This document shows, one piece after another, positions 35,106-44,273 of a stretch of 64,000 bases of DNA. The notes below the pieces were generated by a model. That model made no database searches. It was not told the origin of the DNA and worked only from the letters and a program-made list of their open reading frames with translations. Source of the stretch: Denitrovibrio acetiphilus DSM 12809 (GTDB lineage: Bacteria; Chrysiogenota; Deferribacteres; Deferribacterales; Geovibrionaceae); NCBI RefSeq assembly GCF_000025725.1, contig NC_013943.1:1612001-1676000 (forward strand), given 5' to 3'. The position numbers and the translations under genes were made by a program. Each line of letters starts with the position of its first letter. The first letter of the stretch is position 1.

Positions 35106-35133
35106 TTGCGGTCGCCCTGAAAAGCGACCGCAA
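35106..35133. other. Intercistronic hairpin between porin and cytochrome, module B
   Basis: A perfect 10-bp stem TTGCGGTCGC/GCGACCGCAA with an 8-nt loop, without T-run. Same relative place as the hairpin in module A. Confidence 0.7.
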
Positions 35134-35162
35134 TAAAATCATTATAAAAACAAGGTAATAAG

Positions 35163-35816
35163 ATGAAATATATATTAACAATTGCAGCAGTATTTCTATT
35201 TTCATTCGCCGCAGTATCAGCCGGAGAAATAGGATTTAAATGCAGTGAATGCCATGAAACACCTCAGGATATCCTCCCTGATGGACATATAACGAAAAAA
35301 GTCTTTGAAGGTTGCTTTGACTGCCACCAGACAGGAAAGAAAGTCAGATTGAGCAATAAAGTTCATGCTGTTCATATATCTTTTAGTGATATATCTGGCG
35401 AAACATGTCTTTCTTGTCACATTGAAGCTGAACCTGGACTTATAAGAGTTGACTCTGTAAACGATTATGTAATTGAAACAGAATTTGGCGTAAAAAGTTT
35501 CCAATCTCTTTACACTACTGGTAAACTGGCAAATTCACACAAAAATGCAGGACTAAGCTGCGGTGACTGCCACGCAACATATGACTATGACGAAATTGAC
35601 AATATGGCGCCGAAATGCAAAGAATGTCACGGGGACTATCCTGAAGTATCAAAACTCACAGCGGATGCAGAATACGAAACAAATCCGCATGAGTCACACT
35701 TTCCAAACCTTGCCTGCACAAAATGTCACAGTGTACATGATGATTTCAAGGACTATTGCTCTGAGAAATGTCACAAATGGGATTTCAATTGGCAGCAAAA
35801 AGTTTCTGCCAAATAA
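35163..35816 (+). CDS. Periplasmic multihaem c-type cytochrome, module B
   Basis: 217 residues with signal peptide (MKYILTIAAVFLFSFAAVSA). Six CXXCH motifs (CSECH, CFDCH, CLSCH, CGDCH, CKECH, CTKCH) and a C-terminal CSEKCH with three intervening residues, so six or seven haems. The second half (ECHGDYPEV...NPHESHFPNLACTKCHSVH...CHKWDF) resembles the module A cytochrome (NPHESHLNEPDCYICHKVH). It is expected to donate electrons to the module B flavoprotein. A weak hairpin AGCAGGAAG/CTTCCTGCT at 35845-35873 follows. Confidence 0.88.
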   Translation: MKYILTIAAVFLFSFAAVSAGEIGFKCSECHETPQDILPDGHITKKVFEGCFDCHQTGKKVRLSNKVHAVHISFSDISGETCLSCHIEAEPGLIRVDSVNDYVIETEFGVKSFQSLYTTGKLANSHKNAGLSCGDCHATYDYDEIDNMAPKCKECHGDYPEVSKLTADAEYETNPHESHFPNLACTKCHSVHDDFKDYCSEKCHKWDFNWQQKVSAK

Positions 35817-36191
35817 CCGCCTACCATATTATTTTCAGAACAAAAGCAGGAAGCGCTGCAAAACCTTCCTGCTTAACTCTTGGTTCATTCAAATATCTGG
35901 TAACAACTTTTGGTTTATTATTAATACACTAACAGTATAACAACAAGTTAAATATACTAATGAATCTCTCCCATATCAAATATTACAAAAACACAATAGA
36001 ACGATAATACAATAAATACTTATTAGCACATAAAAAAGTGATCATGGCTAGCTACAAGTACCCTTAATGTTAACTAACATGCTAATTTTTTATAATTTTC
36101 AGTATTCATTACAGAAATACTACCATTTCGAACCAAAATCATTTATAACTAAATTGTAAGCAATTTATGTTTTTTATAGCGAGGGTCAGTA
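35817..36191. other. Intergenic region, no gene seen
   Basis: An AT-rich 375-bp gap. It holds only the hairpin at 35845-35873 (possible terminator of module B, weak T-run) and the presumed chemoreceptor promoter, which I cannot place with confidence. TACCCTTAAT near 36060 is a single NarL-like half-site. Confidence 0.5.
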
Positions 36192-38051
36192 ATGAAATTC
36201 AGAAATCTTTCCATCCAATTTAAATCTATCATTCTGATAGCAGCCTGCATTGTTCTATACATCTCATTAATAGTTTATATGGAAGCCAGAAGAAGCCACA
36301 TGCTTGACGATGTCATCTCTGTCAATGTCAAGAACCTTAACTCCGTTGTGTACAATCTTGTTACAGATTCTCTTTCAGAAGGAGGATTGGACTATGTAAA
36401 AGAGATGATAGCTAAAGTCAAGGCGATGCCCGGTTTTATAGCTCTTTCTGTTTACCGCACTGACGGCAGTGTTGTCTATAACTCCAACAATGACGACTCA
36501 CATCTTGTAATCGAGACACACAAGGAACCATTCAAAGAAGTGAAAACTAAGAGTGTTGTCTATCACACACCCATAATAAACGATGCAAGCTGTATCGACT
36601 GTCACGAAGACTGGAAAGTGGGAGATGTTTCCGGCTATACTAGTGTAGAGCTTGATACTAGTCAGATCAACACTATTACACGCATCAAAAACTATATGAT
36701 AACCGCAAACATCCTTATAGGTTTCATAATAATCTGTCTTGTTTATCTGGTTATAAAATTTGTTGTCGTAAAAAAGGTCAAAAAGCTCGGCTCCATCATA
36801 GATTCAGCACAGGCAAATCTTGACCTTACAGCAAGGTCACATAATGATATAGCGGATGAAATAGGCAGTATCTCAGATGGATATAACGGACTGATGGCTG
36901 TGATCGAAAAAGATATAATCAAAACATTTTCTTCCATAGCAAATGTTTACGAACAAATCATGCCTATTACAATTAATAACAATTACACAAAAGATATATC
37001 AGAAGAAAATCTTAAAATTGCCGGTGAACTTGAAAACTCCGGAGAGCAATTCAGTATTTCAATTCAGGATACTCAAGGCAATGTGGAAGAGCTTTACAGC
37101 ATGTCAGACATACTTTGCTCCACTGCGAACGAAGGGGAAATACTTATTAAAGACTCTGTTGAACAGTCAAAAAACGTAAGTACACTTGCAGAGAGCATGA
37201 ACGAACAAATGCTTGAGCTTTTAAACGCTTCAAAAGATGTCACATCTATGATGAGTATTATTGAAGACATCACTGAACAGACAAACCTGCTTGCGCTCAA
37301 CGCAGCAATCGAAGCTGCCCGTGCCGGAGATGCAGGGCGTGGTTTTGCTGTGGTTGCCGGAGAAGTCAGATCCCTTGCAGAGAAAACTAAAGTTTCCGCT
37401 GAAAACATTAATAAAGTTGTCAAAATCATGCAGACAAAAGTTGATAAAGCAGAAGAAAACAGCATGGAAGTCATATCACTTGTAGCAAACCAGATGGAGG
37501 GCATAAGTAATACCCACAGAAAATTTGAAAGCATCAACAGTACCCTGCGCGACCTTAACGATACGACTGCTAAAGTTGCAAAGTCTATTGAAATCCAGTC
37601 TGCTTCCACATCCCAGGTTGTTTCTGCTGCGAAAATGTCTGCTGAAAGAGCTGAAGCCATGTCAGACGTTACAGAACAAATGAAGGTCTTTGCTGCCCAT
37701 ATCTTTGATTATCTGAAACAAACTGAATCTGAACTTAATAAATTCAGTCTGGATAAAAATAAAATGGCTTTCATCAATTTTAAAATCGAACTCACAAACA
37801 CCATTGCCAACAGATTAATCAGAAACGATGTGAAACAAAATATCCCACTTGGATCAATGGCTGAAAACTCACATTACAAAGATATGAAAGCAAAACTTGA
37901 CCAGAGGGAGCTCAACGAACTTGAGTCAAGATATAGGGCTTTTAACAGTTCGCTCAGTAACTATAAAGGATGGGACGACATCATGGCTAGTGTCACTTCT
38001 CTTTTTGAATGCATCAATAATATAATTGAAAGAGTTATGAGAGCCAGTTAA
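36192..38051 (+). CDS. Methyl-accepting chemotaxis protein with periplasmic c-type haem motif
   Basis: 619 residues. Membrane helix at 11-30, periplasmic sensor 31-167 containing CIDCH (Cys134-His138), second helix at 168-190, then HAMP-like and signalling domain with the tip [38 protein letters not shown]. Haem-bearing periplasmic sensor domains of this kind are known from Geobacter chemoreceptors and respond to redox or ligands. The last 85 residues ([14 protein letters not shown]...[13 protein letters not shown]) are laid out like a CZB zinc domain but lack its His and Cys ligands. Next to the respiratory modules it may steer cells toward their electron acceptors. Confidence 0.88.
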   Translation: MKFRNLSIQFKSIILIAACIVLYISLIVYMEARRSHMLDDVISVNVKNLNSVVYNLVTDSLSEGGLDYVKEMIAKVKAMPGFIALSVYRTDGSVVYNSNNDDSHLVIETHKEPFKEVKTKSVVYHTPIINDASCIDCHEDWKVGDVSGYTSVELDTSQINTITRIKNYMITANILIGFIIICLVYLVIKFVVVKKVKKLGSIIDSAQANLDLTARSHNDIADEIGSISDGYNGLMAVIEKDIIKTFSSIANVYEQIMPITINNNYTKDISEENLKIAGELENSGEQFSISIQDTQGNVEELYSMSDILCSTANEGEILIKDSVEQSKNVSTLAESMNEQMLELLNASKDVTSMMSIIEDITEQTNLLALNAAIEAARAGDAGRGFAVVAGEVRSLAEKTKVSAENINKVVKIMQTKVDKAEENSMEVISLVANQMEGISNTHRKFESINSTLRDLNDTTAKVAKSIEIQSASTSQVVSAAKMSAERAEAMSDVTEQMKVFAAHIFDYLKQTESELNKFSLDKNKMAFINFKIELTNTIANRLIRNDVKQNIPLGSMAENSHYKDMKAKLDQRELNELESRYRAFNSSLSNYKGWDDIMASVTSLFECINNIIERVMRAS

Positions 38052-38056
38052 CAGAC

Positions 38057-38094
38057 ATAGGTAAAACTACCGTATTTACATAACGGATTCACCT
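38057..38094. promoter_or_regulatory. NarL-like paired boxes upstream of the kinase-regulator pair
   Basis: ATAGGTAAAAC at 38057 and ATAACGGATTCACC at 38080 are 23 bp apart, the third occurrence of this arrangement. It lies before the terminator, so a role for the downstream kinase is less certain. Confidence 0.3.
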
Positions 38095-38103
38095 AATAAC
38101 AAC

Positions 38104-38159
38104 AAGCCCCGAGCTATAATACTAATATATTTAGTTTTTATAGAGCGGGGCTTTTTTTT
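38104..38159 (+). terminator. Terminator after the haem chemoreceptor
   Basis: A stem AAGCCCCG (38104-38111) with CGGGGCTT (38146-38153), extended by CTATAA/TTATAG, followed by eight T. Confidence 0.88.
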
Positions 38160-38245
38160 GTCATTTTTTTCCCCCTCTCCGTTTAAGTTGATAAATCATG
38201 TAATTCATCTATATTTTATAATAATAAAACAAAAGTGGTAAAAAC

Positions 38246-39694
38246 ATGCCTGCAAAATACCCGAAAACCCTTAAAGAATGTTACGCCGTAATTGATTCTC
38301 TCAAGCAGGAAATCACAATGGTAAAGGGAGCATATAACGAGATAATGAACTCCGACATTGTTAAAAGACGTATGATGGATGATGCTCATCTGGGTGAAAT
38401 CGAACTCGACACAAAAAGCAATATTGTAGGCATCAACAGAGGGTTTGAAACCCTTCTGGGTTATGAAGAAGGAGAACTTTTACAACTAACTTTTTATGAC
38501 CTGCTCAGCGAAGGACACGAGACACACGATTATGTTTTTCCCATATTTAAAAGAACAGGCGTGGTCAGGAACCTTACGTGGAAGATGAAAACAAAACAGG
38601 GACAGCCACTAACGGTAGTTCTCTGCGGCAGGGCAGTATATGACGAAGCCGGACAGTTTAAAAAGGCTGTAGGTATAATTCTTGACATTACAGAACAAGT
38701 AAACATTTTCGAAACACTTCAGGAAGTGGAAAGAGAAAAAGCTCTCATTATGGATGTCATGACCGACTGCATCATTTACTACGACACCGACCTGCGTGTT
38801 ATCTGGGCAAATAAAATGGTTTCAAAAATATCAGGAATACCTCCGGAAGAACTGGCAGGGAAAAGATGTTTTGAAATATGCCATAAAGCTCAGGGGTTCT
38901 GCAAAGGCTGCCCTCTGGGTGATCCTCTTCACACAACACATCCAAAAGCAGGAGAAATACGAGCAAATGACCTGATATTCTACATTATGACCTACCCTGT
39001 CAAGAACAGTAGCGGAAAAACTATAGGGATTGTACAGATAATAAGAAATACCACCGAGCAAAAGATGCTGGAACGGGAAGTGCTTGAAATTTCCACAAAG
39101 GAACGCAAAAAAATTGGGAATGACCTACACGACGGTCTAGGACAGATGCTGACAGGAATTTCATACATGTCTAATGCTCTCCAGCGAAATCTTTCAGGAA
39201 ACGAAAACACACTTCCTATAGCAGAGAACATTGAAGCTTATTCTAAAAGAGCCTTACAGATGATGCGTGACATACTGAACGGACTCTGCCCTGTTGCAGA
39301 AGACCCTGACGGGCTAATGACAGCATTGGAAACTCTATGCTCAAACGTATCTTCAATTTATAATGTTAAATGCTATTATGACTGCTGTAAGGACATTCAG
39401 GTTCCTGACTATGAGGTATCAAATAATCTTTACTTTATCGCTCAGGAGGCTGTCTCGAACGCTATCAAACACAGCAAATGCACCCGGGTCACCATAAGGC
39501 TCAAAATTATAAATGATAATCTCCTGCTCACTATAGAAGACGATGGAATTGGATTTATAGAAGAGGCGGGAGCTCAGACAGGACTCGGTATGCGCAGCAT
39601 GAGATACAGGGCATCAATTATTTGCGGGACAATTGACATCAGCTCAACTCAAGGTAAAGGAACCACTATTAAAGTATTTACCCAAGTAGACTAG
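38246..39694 (+). CDS. NarX/DegS-type sensor histidine kinase with two PAS domains
   Basis: 482 residues, cytoplasmic. An N-terminal coiled coil is followed by PAS 1 (about 45-155) and PAS 2 (about 165-285). PAS 2 contains the cysteine cluster KRCFEICHKAQGFCKGCPLG, which in similar PAS domains may bind metal or sense redox. A HisKA_3 dimerisation domain has phospho-His in ERKKIGNDLHDGLGQML, and a HATPase domain has EAVSNAIKHSKC and EDDGIGF. It is the cognate partner of the LuxR-type regulator 13 bp downstream. The signal is likely intracellular. Confidence 0.9.
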   Translation: MPAKYPKTLKECYAVIDSLKQEITMVKGAYNEIMNSDIVKRRMMDDAHLGEIELDTKSNIVGINRGFETLLGYEEGELLQLTFYDLLSEGHETHDYVFPIFKRTGVVRNLTWKMKTKQGQPLTVVLCGRAVYDEAGQFKKAVGIILDITEQVNIFETLQEVEREKALIMDVMTDCIIYYDTDLRVIWANKMVSKISGIPPEELAGKRCFEICHKAQGFCKGCPLGDPLHTTHPKAGEIRANDLIFYIMTYPVKNSSGKTIGIVQIIRNTTEQKMLEREVLEISTKERKKIGNDLHDGLGQMLTGISYMSNALQRNLSGNENTLPIAENIEAYSKRALQMMRDILNGLCPVAEDPDGLMTALETLCSNVSSIYNVKCYYDCCKDIQVPDYEVSNNLYFIAQEAVSNAIKHSKCTRVTIRLKIINDNLLLTIEDDGIGFIEEAGAQTGLGMRSMRYRASIICGTIDISSTQGKGTTIKVFTQVD

Positions 39695-39707
39695 GAGAAA
39701 CGGGAAA

Positions 39708-40367
39708 ATGAAAAATTATTCAGTTTTTATTATAGACGATCACGCAGTAGTACGTGAAGGGCTTGCGATGGTTATAAATCAGGAAGCCGACATGGAAGTC
39801 TGCGGATCGGCGGACGATGGCCCTGTTGCGCTTCAGAAGTTGTTTAACATTGAACCAGACATCATCATAGTTGACCTGTCTCTGACAACATCGGACGGAC
39901 TTGAGGTCATTAAGGCAATAAAGGCCCGCTACCCAAACATATTCATATTAGTACTCTCTATGCGGGAAGAGATGGTGTTTGCTGAAAGGTGTGTACGTGC
40001 AGGTGCTTCCGGCTATGTTATGAAGAGTGAAAAGCCCAGTGTAATTATCGAAGCGCTGCGTAAGATTATTAAAGGTAAGATTTACTTCAGCGAAAAAATG
40101 ACTGAATACATTCTGAATAAAGCTATGAATGTTAAAAACTGTGAAGACAAAGATGTTGTTGAGGCTCTGACAGATAGAGAATTTCAGGTTTTCCAGATGA
40201 TAGGAAACGGGTTCACCACAAAGCAGATAGCAACAAAACTGAACCTGAGCGTTAAAACAATTGACGCTTTCCGGGAGAGCATGAAGCATAAATTAGGGCT
40301 TAAAAGCGCACCAGAGCTGTCACAGTATGCCATAAAGTGGGCACATTATCAGGACGTAATAATATAA
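39708..40367 (+). CDS. NarL/FixJ-family response regulator
   Basis: 219 residues. Receiver domain 1-120 with the acidic pair IDDH, phospho-acceptor Asp in PDIIIVDLSLTTSDGLEV and the Lys in YVMKSEKP. LuxR-type HTH at the C-terminus (LTDREFQVFQMIGNGFTTKQIATKLNLSVKTIDAFRESMKHKLGL). AGGAG precedes the ATG. Together with the kinase it probably regulates nearby respiratory genes; candidate ATAGGTA boxes occur in three neighbouring gene upstream regions. Confidence 0.92.
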   Translation: MKNYSVFIIDDHAVVREGLAMVINQEADMEVCGSADDGPVALQKLFNIEPDIIIVDLSLTTSDGLEVIKAIKARYPNIFILVLSMREEMVFAERCVRAGASGYVMKSEKPSVIIEALRKIIKGKIYFSEKMTEYILNKAMNVKNCEDKDVVEALTDREFQVFQMIGNGFTTKQIATKLNLSVKTIDAFRESMKHKLGLKSAPELSQYAIKWAHYQDVII

Positions 40368-40543
40368 TTCCCAAACTTTTATAGGGAGATAACAGCTATC
40401 GTTTCCGGTAATTCTGCTGATGGTTTTAATCCCCCAACAGGCTTAATATTACCACATAAGAACAATGAAACTTCTCATTAAATCCTCCTGCGATACATCC
40501 CAGAGGTAAATGATCTTCCTCAGAAGATTTTCTCCAACGTTTT

Positions 40544-40574
40544 GCGGGTATACATAGCATGATAGTATGCCCGC
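40544..40574. other. Hairpin after citG, possible end of the citrate lyase transcript
   Basis: GCGGGTATAC (40544-40553) with GTATGCCCGC (40565-40574), one mismatch, 4 bp beyond the citG stop. There is no clear T-run on either strand. Confidence 0.5.
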
Positions 40575-40577
40575 TTC

Positions 40578-41405
40578 CTAAAACTCCTGCCCTATTCTGC
40601 AAACAGCAAAAGTTACCGCAATAAGGTCCGCAACCCCGCCCATCGTGAGATTCATCTCAACAAACTCTTTATTAAGACCGCGAAGGAGCTTCTGTACATC
40701 ACCTCCGCTCATTACGCACTCTTCTATCTTCAGTCCGTCTCTTTTCAGCTTATTAAGCCCAGCCTCTCCGCATCTGTGAAGTGCAGTGGTATCTTCAACA
40801 ATCTGCATCAGCATTCCCATGGCGTAGTAAGCAGAGGTACTGTGCCCTTCCCCCGACGCTCTTGTTGTTGTATAAGCAGGGATTGCTTCATCAAAAACAG
40901 CAGGAAGCCCCAGCAGGCACTCCCCTATTATGCCCTTAACTTTATACTGAGCTCTGGCGCCGCTCCCCTTTGTCGCTGTGGGGACAGTCTCCAGAAACAT
41001 TGCAGATGTCTCTTTTATCCCTTCACGCAGGTTGTCAAAGCACAGCGCAGAGATAAGCAGTATTCCCCCCAGAAAAATATATCCTCTGTGGGTATTGCTT
41101 CCACACTCCCTCATCATCCTCTCTTCTGCTCTAATGGCTATCTTGCGTAGTTCAGACACATCTGTACCGACACGAAGAGCTCCAGCCATTTCCGCAAAGT
41201 ACAGTTCCAAAAGCCCTATTGACCGCACCATTATATTATAGCTCAGGTCAGGGTGTGAGCCGTGGTCAAACACATCCACAAGTCCTGGTTTCGGGCTGAG
41301 TTCAAGTTCTCTAACAGCCCCTTCCACCAGTGCGGATATAACTTTCTCTACATCTTTACTTTTTGAGGAGCTTTTCAGCTGCGTTAATGATTGTATTGGC
41401 GTCAT
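40578..41405 (-). CDS. citG: Triphosphoribosyl-dephospho-CoA synthase
   Basis: 275 residues with LSPKPGLVDVFDHGSHPDL at about 37-55, GSNTHRGYIFLGG and ATKGSGARAQY, hallmarks of the CitG family. It makes the triphosphoribosyl-dephospho-CoA precursor of the citrate lyase prosthetic group from ATP and dephospho-CoA. The chosen start overlaps citX by 50 bp; a later start is possible. Last gene of the cit operon. Confidence 0.9.
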   Translation of the reverse strand: MTPIQSLTQLKSSSKSKDVEKVISALVEGAVRELELSPKPGLVDVFDHGSHPDLSYNIMVRSIGLLELYFAEMAGALRVGTDVSELRKIAIRAEERMMRECGSNTHRGYIFLGGILLISALCFDNLREGIKETSAMFLETVPTATKGSGARAQYKVKGIIGECLLGLPAVFDEAIPAYTTTRASGEGHSTSAYYAMGMLMQIVEDTTALHRCGEAGLNKLKRDGLKIEECVMSGGDVQKLLRGLNKEFVEMNLTMGGVADLIAVTFAVCRIGQEF

Positions 41406-41847
41406 GTCTCTTGTTTCTCATACAGTCTGCTGCGGGCTGACCGCAAACCAGACATTGACGGGGGGGCAAACCAAGACTTTTCCTGTCCGCCTGCTCCCCG
41501 TTTGCATTATATACGTCTATATCAAGCAGTCTTGCAGCTTTGGATGATTCTTCTATCTCCACTGCAATGCGCTTTGTTTTCTCCGTATCTTTTGAGCACA
41601 TCAGTATTGCGTAATATCCCGCTTCATCTTCAACAGATACACAGTCAACCGCAGAAAGTTTTTCATGGACAGTTTCACAGGCATGCTGGAAAATCTCCAA
41701 CACCCCCGCCGGCTTCTTATCCTGCCCCGGTATATTCAAAGAAATCATAACCACCGAGCCAGAACAGGTTCGTAAATATTCTGAAAGATGCTGCTCTCTG
41801 CTGTCTCTGGCCAGCAGAAGTTTATTCTTTAACTCTTCTAACTGCAT
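41356..41847 (-). CDS. citX: Apo-citrate lyase phosphoribosyl-dephospho-CoA transferase
   Basis: 163 residues. The C-terminal motif LPPRQCLVCGQPAADCMRNKRH is diagnostic for CitX, which loads the prosthetic group onto the CitD carrier protein. The N-terminal ARDSREQHL is also typical. Overlaps the citF end by 26 bp. Confidence 0.9.
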   Translation of the reverse strand: MQLEELKNKLLLARDSREQHLSEYLRTCSGSVVMISLNIPGQDKKPAGVLEIFQHACETVHEKLSAVDCVSVEDEAGYYAILMCSKDTEKTKRIAVEIEESSKAARLLDIDVYNANGEQADRKSLGLPPRQCLVCGQPAADCMRNKRHDANTIINAAEKLLKK

Positions 41848-43360
41848 CCACTATTGTTCCGTCTCTGTATTCCACAACGGCTATCACATCATCTTCAAAC
41901 TCAAGCGGTTTTGGTTCCCCTGTTATGTTTATGATTTCGCTTTGAAGCTGGCGGATATCTTTCACTGGCAGTTTCCTCTTCAGAAGTTCTTTTTTCAGAT
42001 CTTCATGTTTATCATTAACAGCGATACCACGTTCACAGACGATAACATCCACAGTCTCCCCAGGGGTTGTAACTGTCGTTACGTTGTCTCTGATAATTGG
42101 CAGACGCCCCCTTATAGAAGGTGCTGTAATGATAGAAAGTTTCGCTCCGGCTGCTGTGTCGCTGTGTCCGCCTGTATTATGCAGAAGATAGCCGTTTGAC
42201 TCGGTGTTCACGTTAACATTAAAATCAACGTCAACTTCTGTAGCGCCGAGTATAACAGCATCCAGCATGTTTACAACACACCCGCTGTTAAAAGGGTTTG
42301 CATACATATCGGCACTGATCTCCTGATGATTCAGGTGTGAGCCTATGGACTCTACAGCATCAAGGTCAAAACACTGAACATCAAAAAGCGTCTGAAAAAG
42401 ACCTTCGTTGAGCATTTTTACAAAATAACTTGTAATACCGCCAGAACCAAAACTCCCTTTTATACCATACTGAAGCATCTTTTTACGGACATTTTCAGCA
42501 ACGGCAAGGGATGTCCCCCCGCTGCCCGTCTGAAATGAAAATCCGTCTTTCATCAAACCGGCGCAGTCGATGACTTCTGCTGCATATTTTGCTATCAAAA
42601 GTCCTATCGGGTCTTTTGTTATCCTTGTTGTGGTAGAAACGATCTTTGAAGGGTCTCCGAGATTCGCAACCTCAACAACATAATCAACGTTTGTCTGAGA
42701 TATAGACACAGGTGACACTGGGTAATGCTGAAGGTTATCTGTTACAGCCACAACAGTTCTTGCGTATTCTGCATCCAGATGTGCATACCCAAGACTGCCA
42801 CAGGCGGAAGGACCGTAATACCCATTCATATTTCCGTATATGTCGCAAATGGGTGCAGCGATAAACGCAACATCCACAACGACTTCACCTGTAACCATAG
42901 AGCGTGCTCGCCCGCCGTGTGTGCGGACAGTTATCGGACACCTGATCTCACCCTTTGAAGCGAGTTCACCTATCAGACCGTTAACACCGCACTCAAAAGC
43001 GCTTATCACGCCTTTATTAATATATGGGATAAGCTCGGCATGCACAGGGTGTATTGAGCTTGAAGCTATCTTTATATCTCTGATGCCCAGAGCATCAATC
43101 TCTTTGACAACAGTATTAAGCAGGGCATCACCATTTCTGAGGTGGTGGTGGGTGGCTATTGTCATGCCGTCTTTTAAACCGCTGGCGATGATAGCCTCTC
43201 TTATGCCGTCGAGTATCTTGCTCTGCCCGGGGTTAACTCTGCGGACAGGTCTGCTCGCTCTATCGCCTTCAGGCTTTATTGAAAACGGGTCTTTGTATGG
43301 TATGCATTTTTTTCCATTAAAGCTGTCAGGAATCTCCCTGCCCAGACTATTTCGAGCCAT
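41822..43360 (-). CDS. citF: Citrate lyase alpha subunit (citrate:acetyl-ACP transferase)
   Basis: 512 residues, full length. GMTIATHHHLRNGDALLN, YGNMNGYYGPSACGSLGYA, FSFQTGSGGTSLAVAENV and LHNTGGHSDTAAGAKLSI are characteristic of CitF. It swaps acetyl for citryl on the CitD carrier before CitE cleaves. The start overlaps the citE stop by 14 bp. Confidence 0.95.
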   Translation of the reverse strand: MARNSLGREIPDSFNGKKCIPYKDPFSIKPEGDRASRPVRRVNPGQSKILDGIREAIIASGLKDGMTIATHHHLRNGDALLNTVVKEIDALGIRDIKIASSSIHPVHAELIPYINKGVISAFECGVNGLIGELASKGEIRCPITVRTHGGRARSMVTGEVVVDVAFIAAPICDIYGNMNGYYGPSACGSLGYAHLDAEYARTVVAVTDNLQHYPVSPVSISQTNVDYVVEVANLGDPSKIVSTTTRITKDPIGLLIAKYAAEVIDCAGLMKDGFSFQTGSGGTSLAVAENVRKKMLQYGIKGSFGSGGITSYFVKMLNEGLFQTLFDVQCFDLDAVESIGSHLNHQEISADMYANPFNSGCVVNMLDAVILGATEVDVDFNVNVNTESNGYLLHNTGGHSDTAAGAKLSIITAPSIRGRLPIIRDNVTTVTTPGETVDVIVCERGIAVNDKHEDLKKELLKRKLPVKDIRQLQSEIINITGEPKPLEFEDDVIAVVEYRDGTIVDAVRRVKE

Positions 43361-44273
43361 AAATCACCTCATCATCCAGTTCATATTCGATCAGCCCCTG
43401 AGAAATGGCGCTTTTGATAACTCTTGTTGCTCTTTTAACAACAGGAGCATCTACCATTTTTCCGTTCAGGGATATAACACCTGTCCCCATTGCCCTTGCC
43501 TTAATGATCGCCTCAACAACCTGTTTTGCGTAATCGATCTCCTCTGCTGTAGGTGCAAATATCTCGTGGATAAGCTCTATCTGTCTCGGGTTAATTAGTG
43601 ACTTACCGGAAAAACCAAGAGTTTTGATAAGACGTACTTCTTTAGCGAAGCTCTCCATGTCTGAAACATCGGCAAAGATAGTATCCAGCGCCTGTATACC
43701 CGCTGCTTTTGCAGCCCATATAACCCTTGTTCTCGCGTGGAAGAGTTCTTCACCGCTTTTAGTTCGCTCTATCTCCATACTTGCAGTGTAATCCTCCGCA
43801 CCAAAAGCAAGAGCAATAACACGATCAGAGCATCTTGCTGTTTTGATACAGTTGATAACCCCCTGGGCACTCTCAATGGACGGAATGATTTTGAATGTTC
43901 CGATCTCAAGCTTAAGTTCTTCCTCGAACTCTGTAAGGAGTGTATCAAGCCTTTCCACTATCTCGGGAGTATCCGCTTTAGGAAGTCTTATTCCGTCAGG
44001 TTTTGCCGGAAGTACCTTCACAAGGTCATCATACCCCCACTCTGTATCCAGCGCATTTATTCTTACGAAAACTTCTTTATTTCTATCTTTATATGTTTCA
44101 ATAAACTTAGTAACCAGTTCCCTTGCCGCATCTTTTTCACTCAGGGGGACAGCATCTTCAAGGTCGATAAAAACCCCGTCACAAGTAAAAATAGGAACAT
44201 TCTGAATCATGGACGGCATATTGCCCGGTACATAAAGAAACGAGCGTCTCAGCTTTACCTCTTCTTTATTCAT
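43347..44273 (-). CDS. citE: Citrate lyase beta subunit (citryl-ACP lyase)
   Basis: 308 residues of the CitE/HpcH family: RRSFLYVPGNMPSMIQN at the start, DGVFIDLEDAVPLSEKD with metal-binding Asp/Glu, FVRINALDTEWGYDDL and LAFGAEDYTASMEIERT. It cleaves citryl-thioester into oxaloacetate and acetyl-carrier. Follows the PPC gene directly. Confidence 0.95.
   Translation of the reverse strand: MNKEEVKLRRSFLYVPGNMPSMIQNVPIFTCDGVFIDLEDAVPLSEKDAARELVTKFIETYKDRNKEVFVRINALDTEWGYDDLVKVLPAKPDGIRLPKADTPEIVERLDTLLTEFEEELKLEIGTFKIIPSIESAQGVINCIKTARCSDRVIALAFGAEDYTASMEIERTKSGEELFHARTRVIWAAKAAGIQALDTIFADVSDMESFAKEVRLIKTLGFSGKSLINPRQIELIHEIFAPTAEEIDYAKQVVEAIIKARAMGTGVISLNGKMVDAPVVKRATRVIKSAISQGLIEYELDDEVIYGSK

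Noticed and set aside
40544-40574. Confident Rho-independent terminator of the cit operon
   Set aside because: The stem is good but no T-run follows on the minus strand, so it is listed only as a hairpin.
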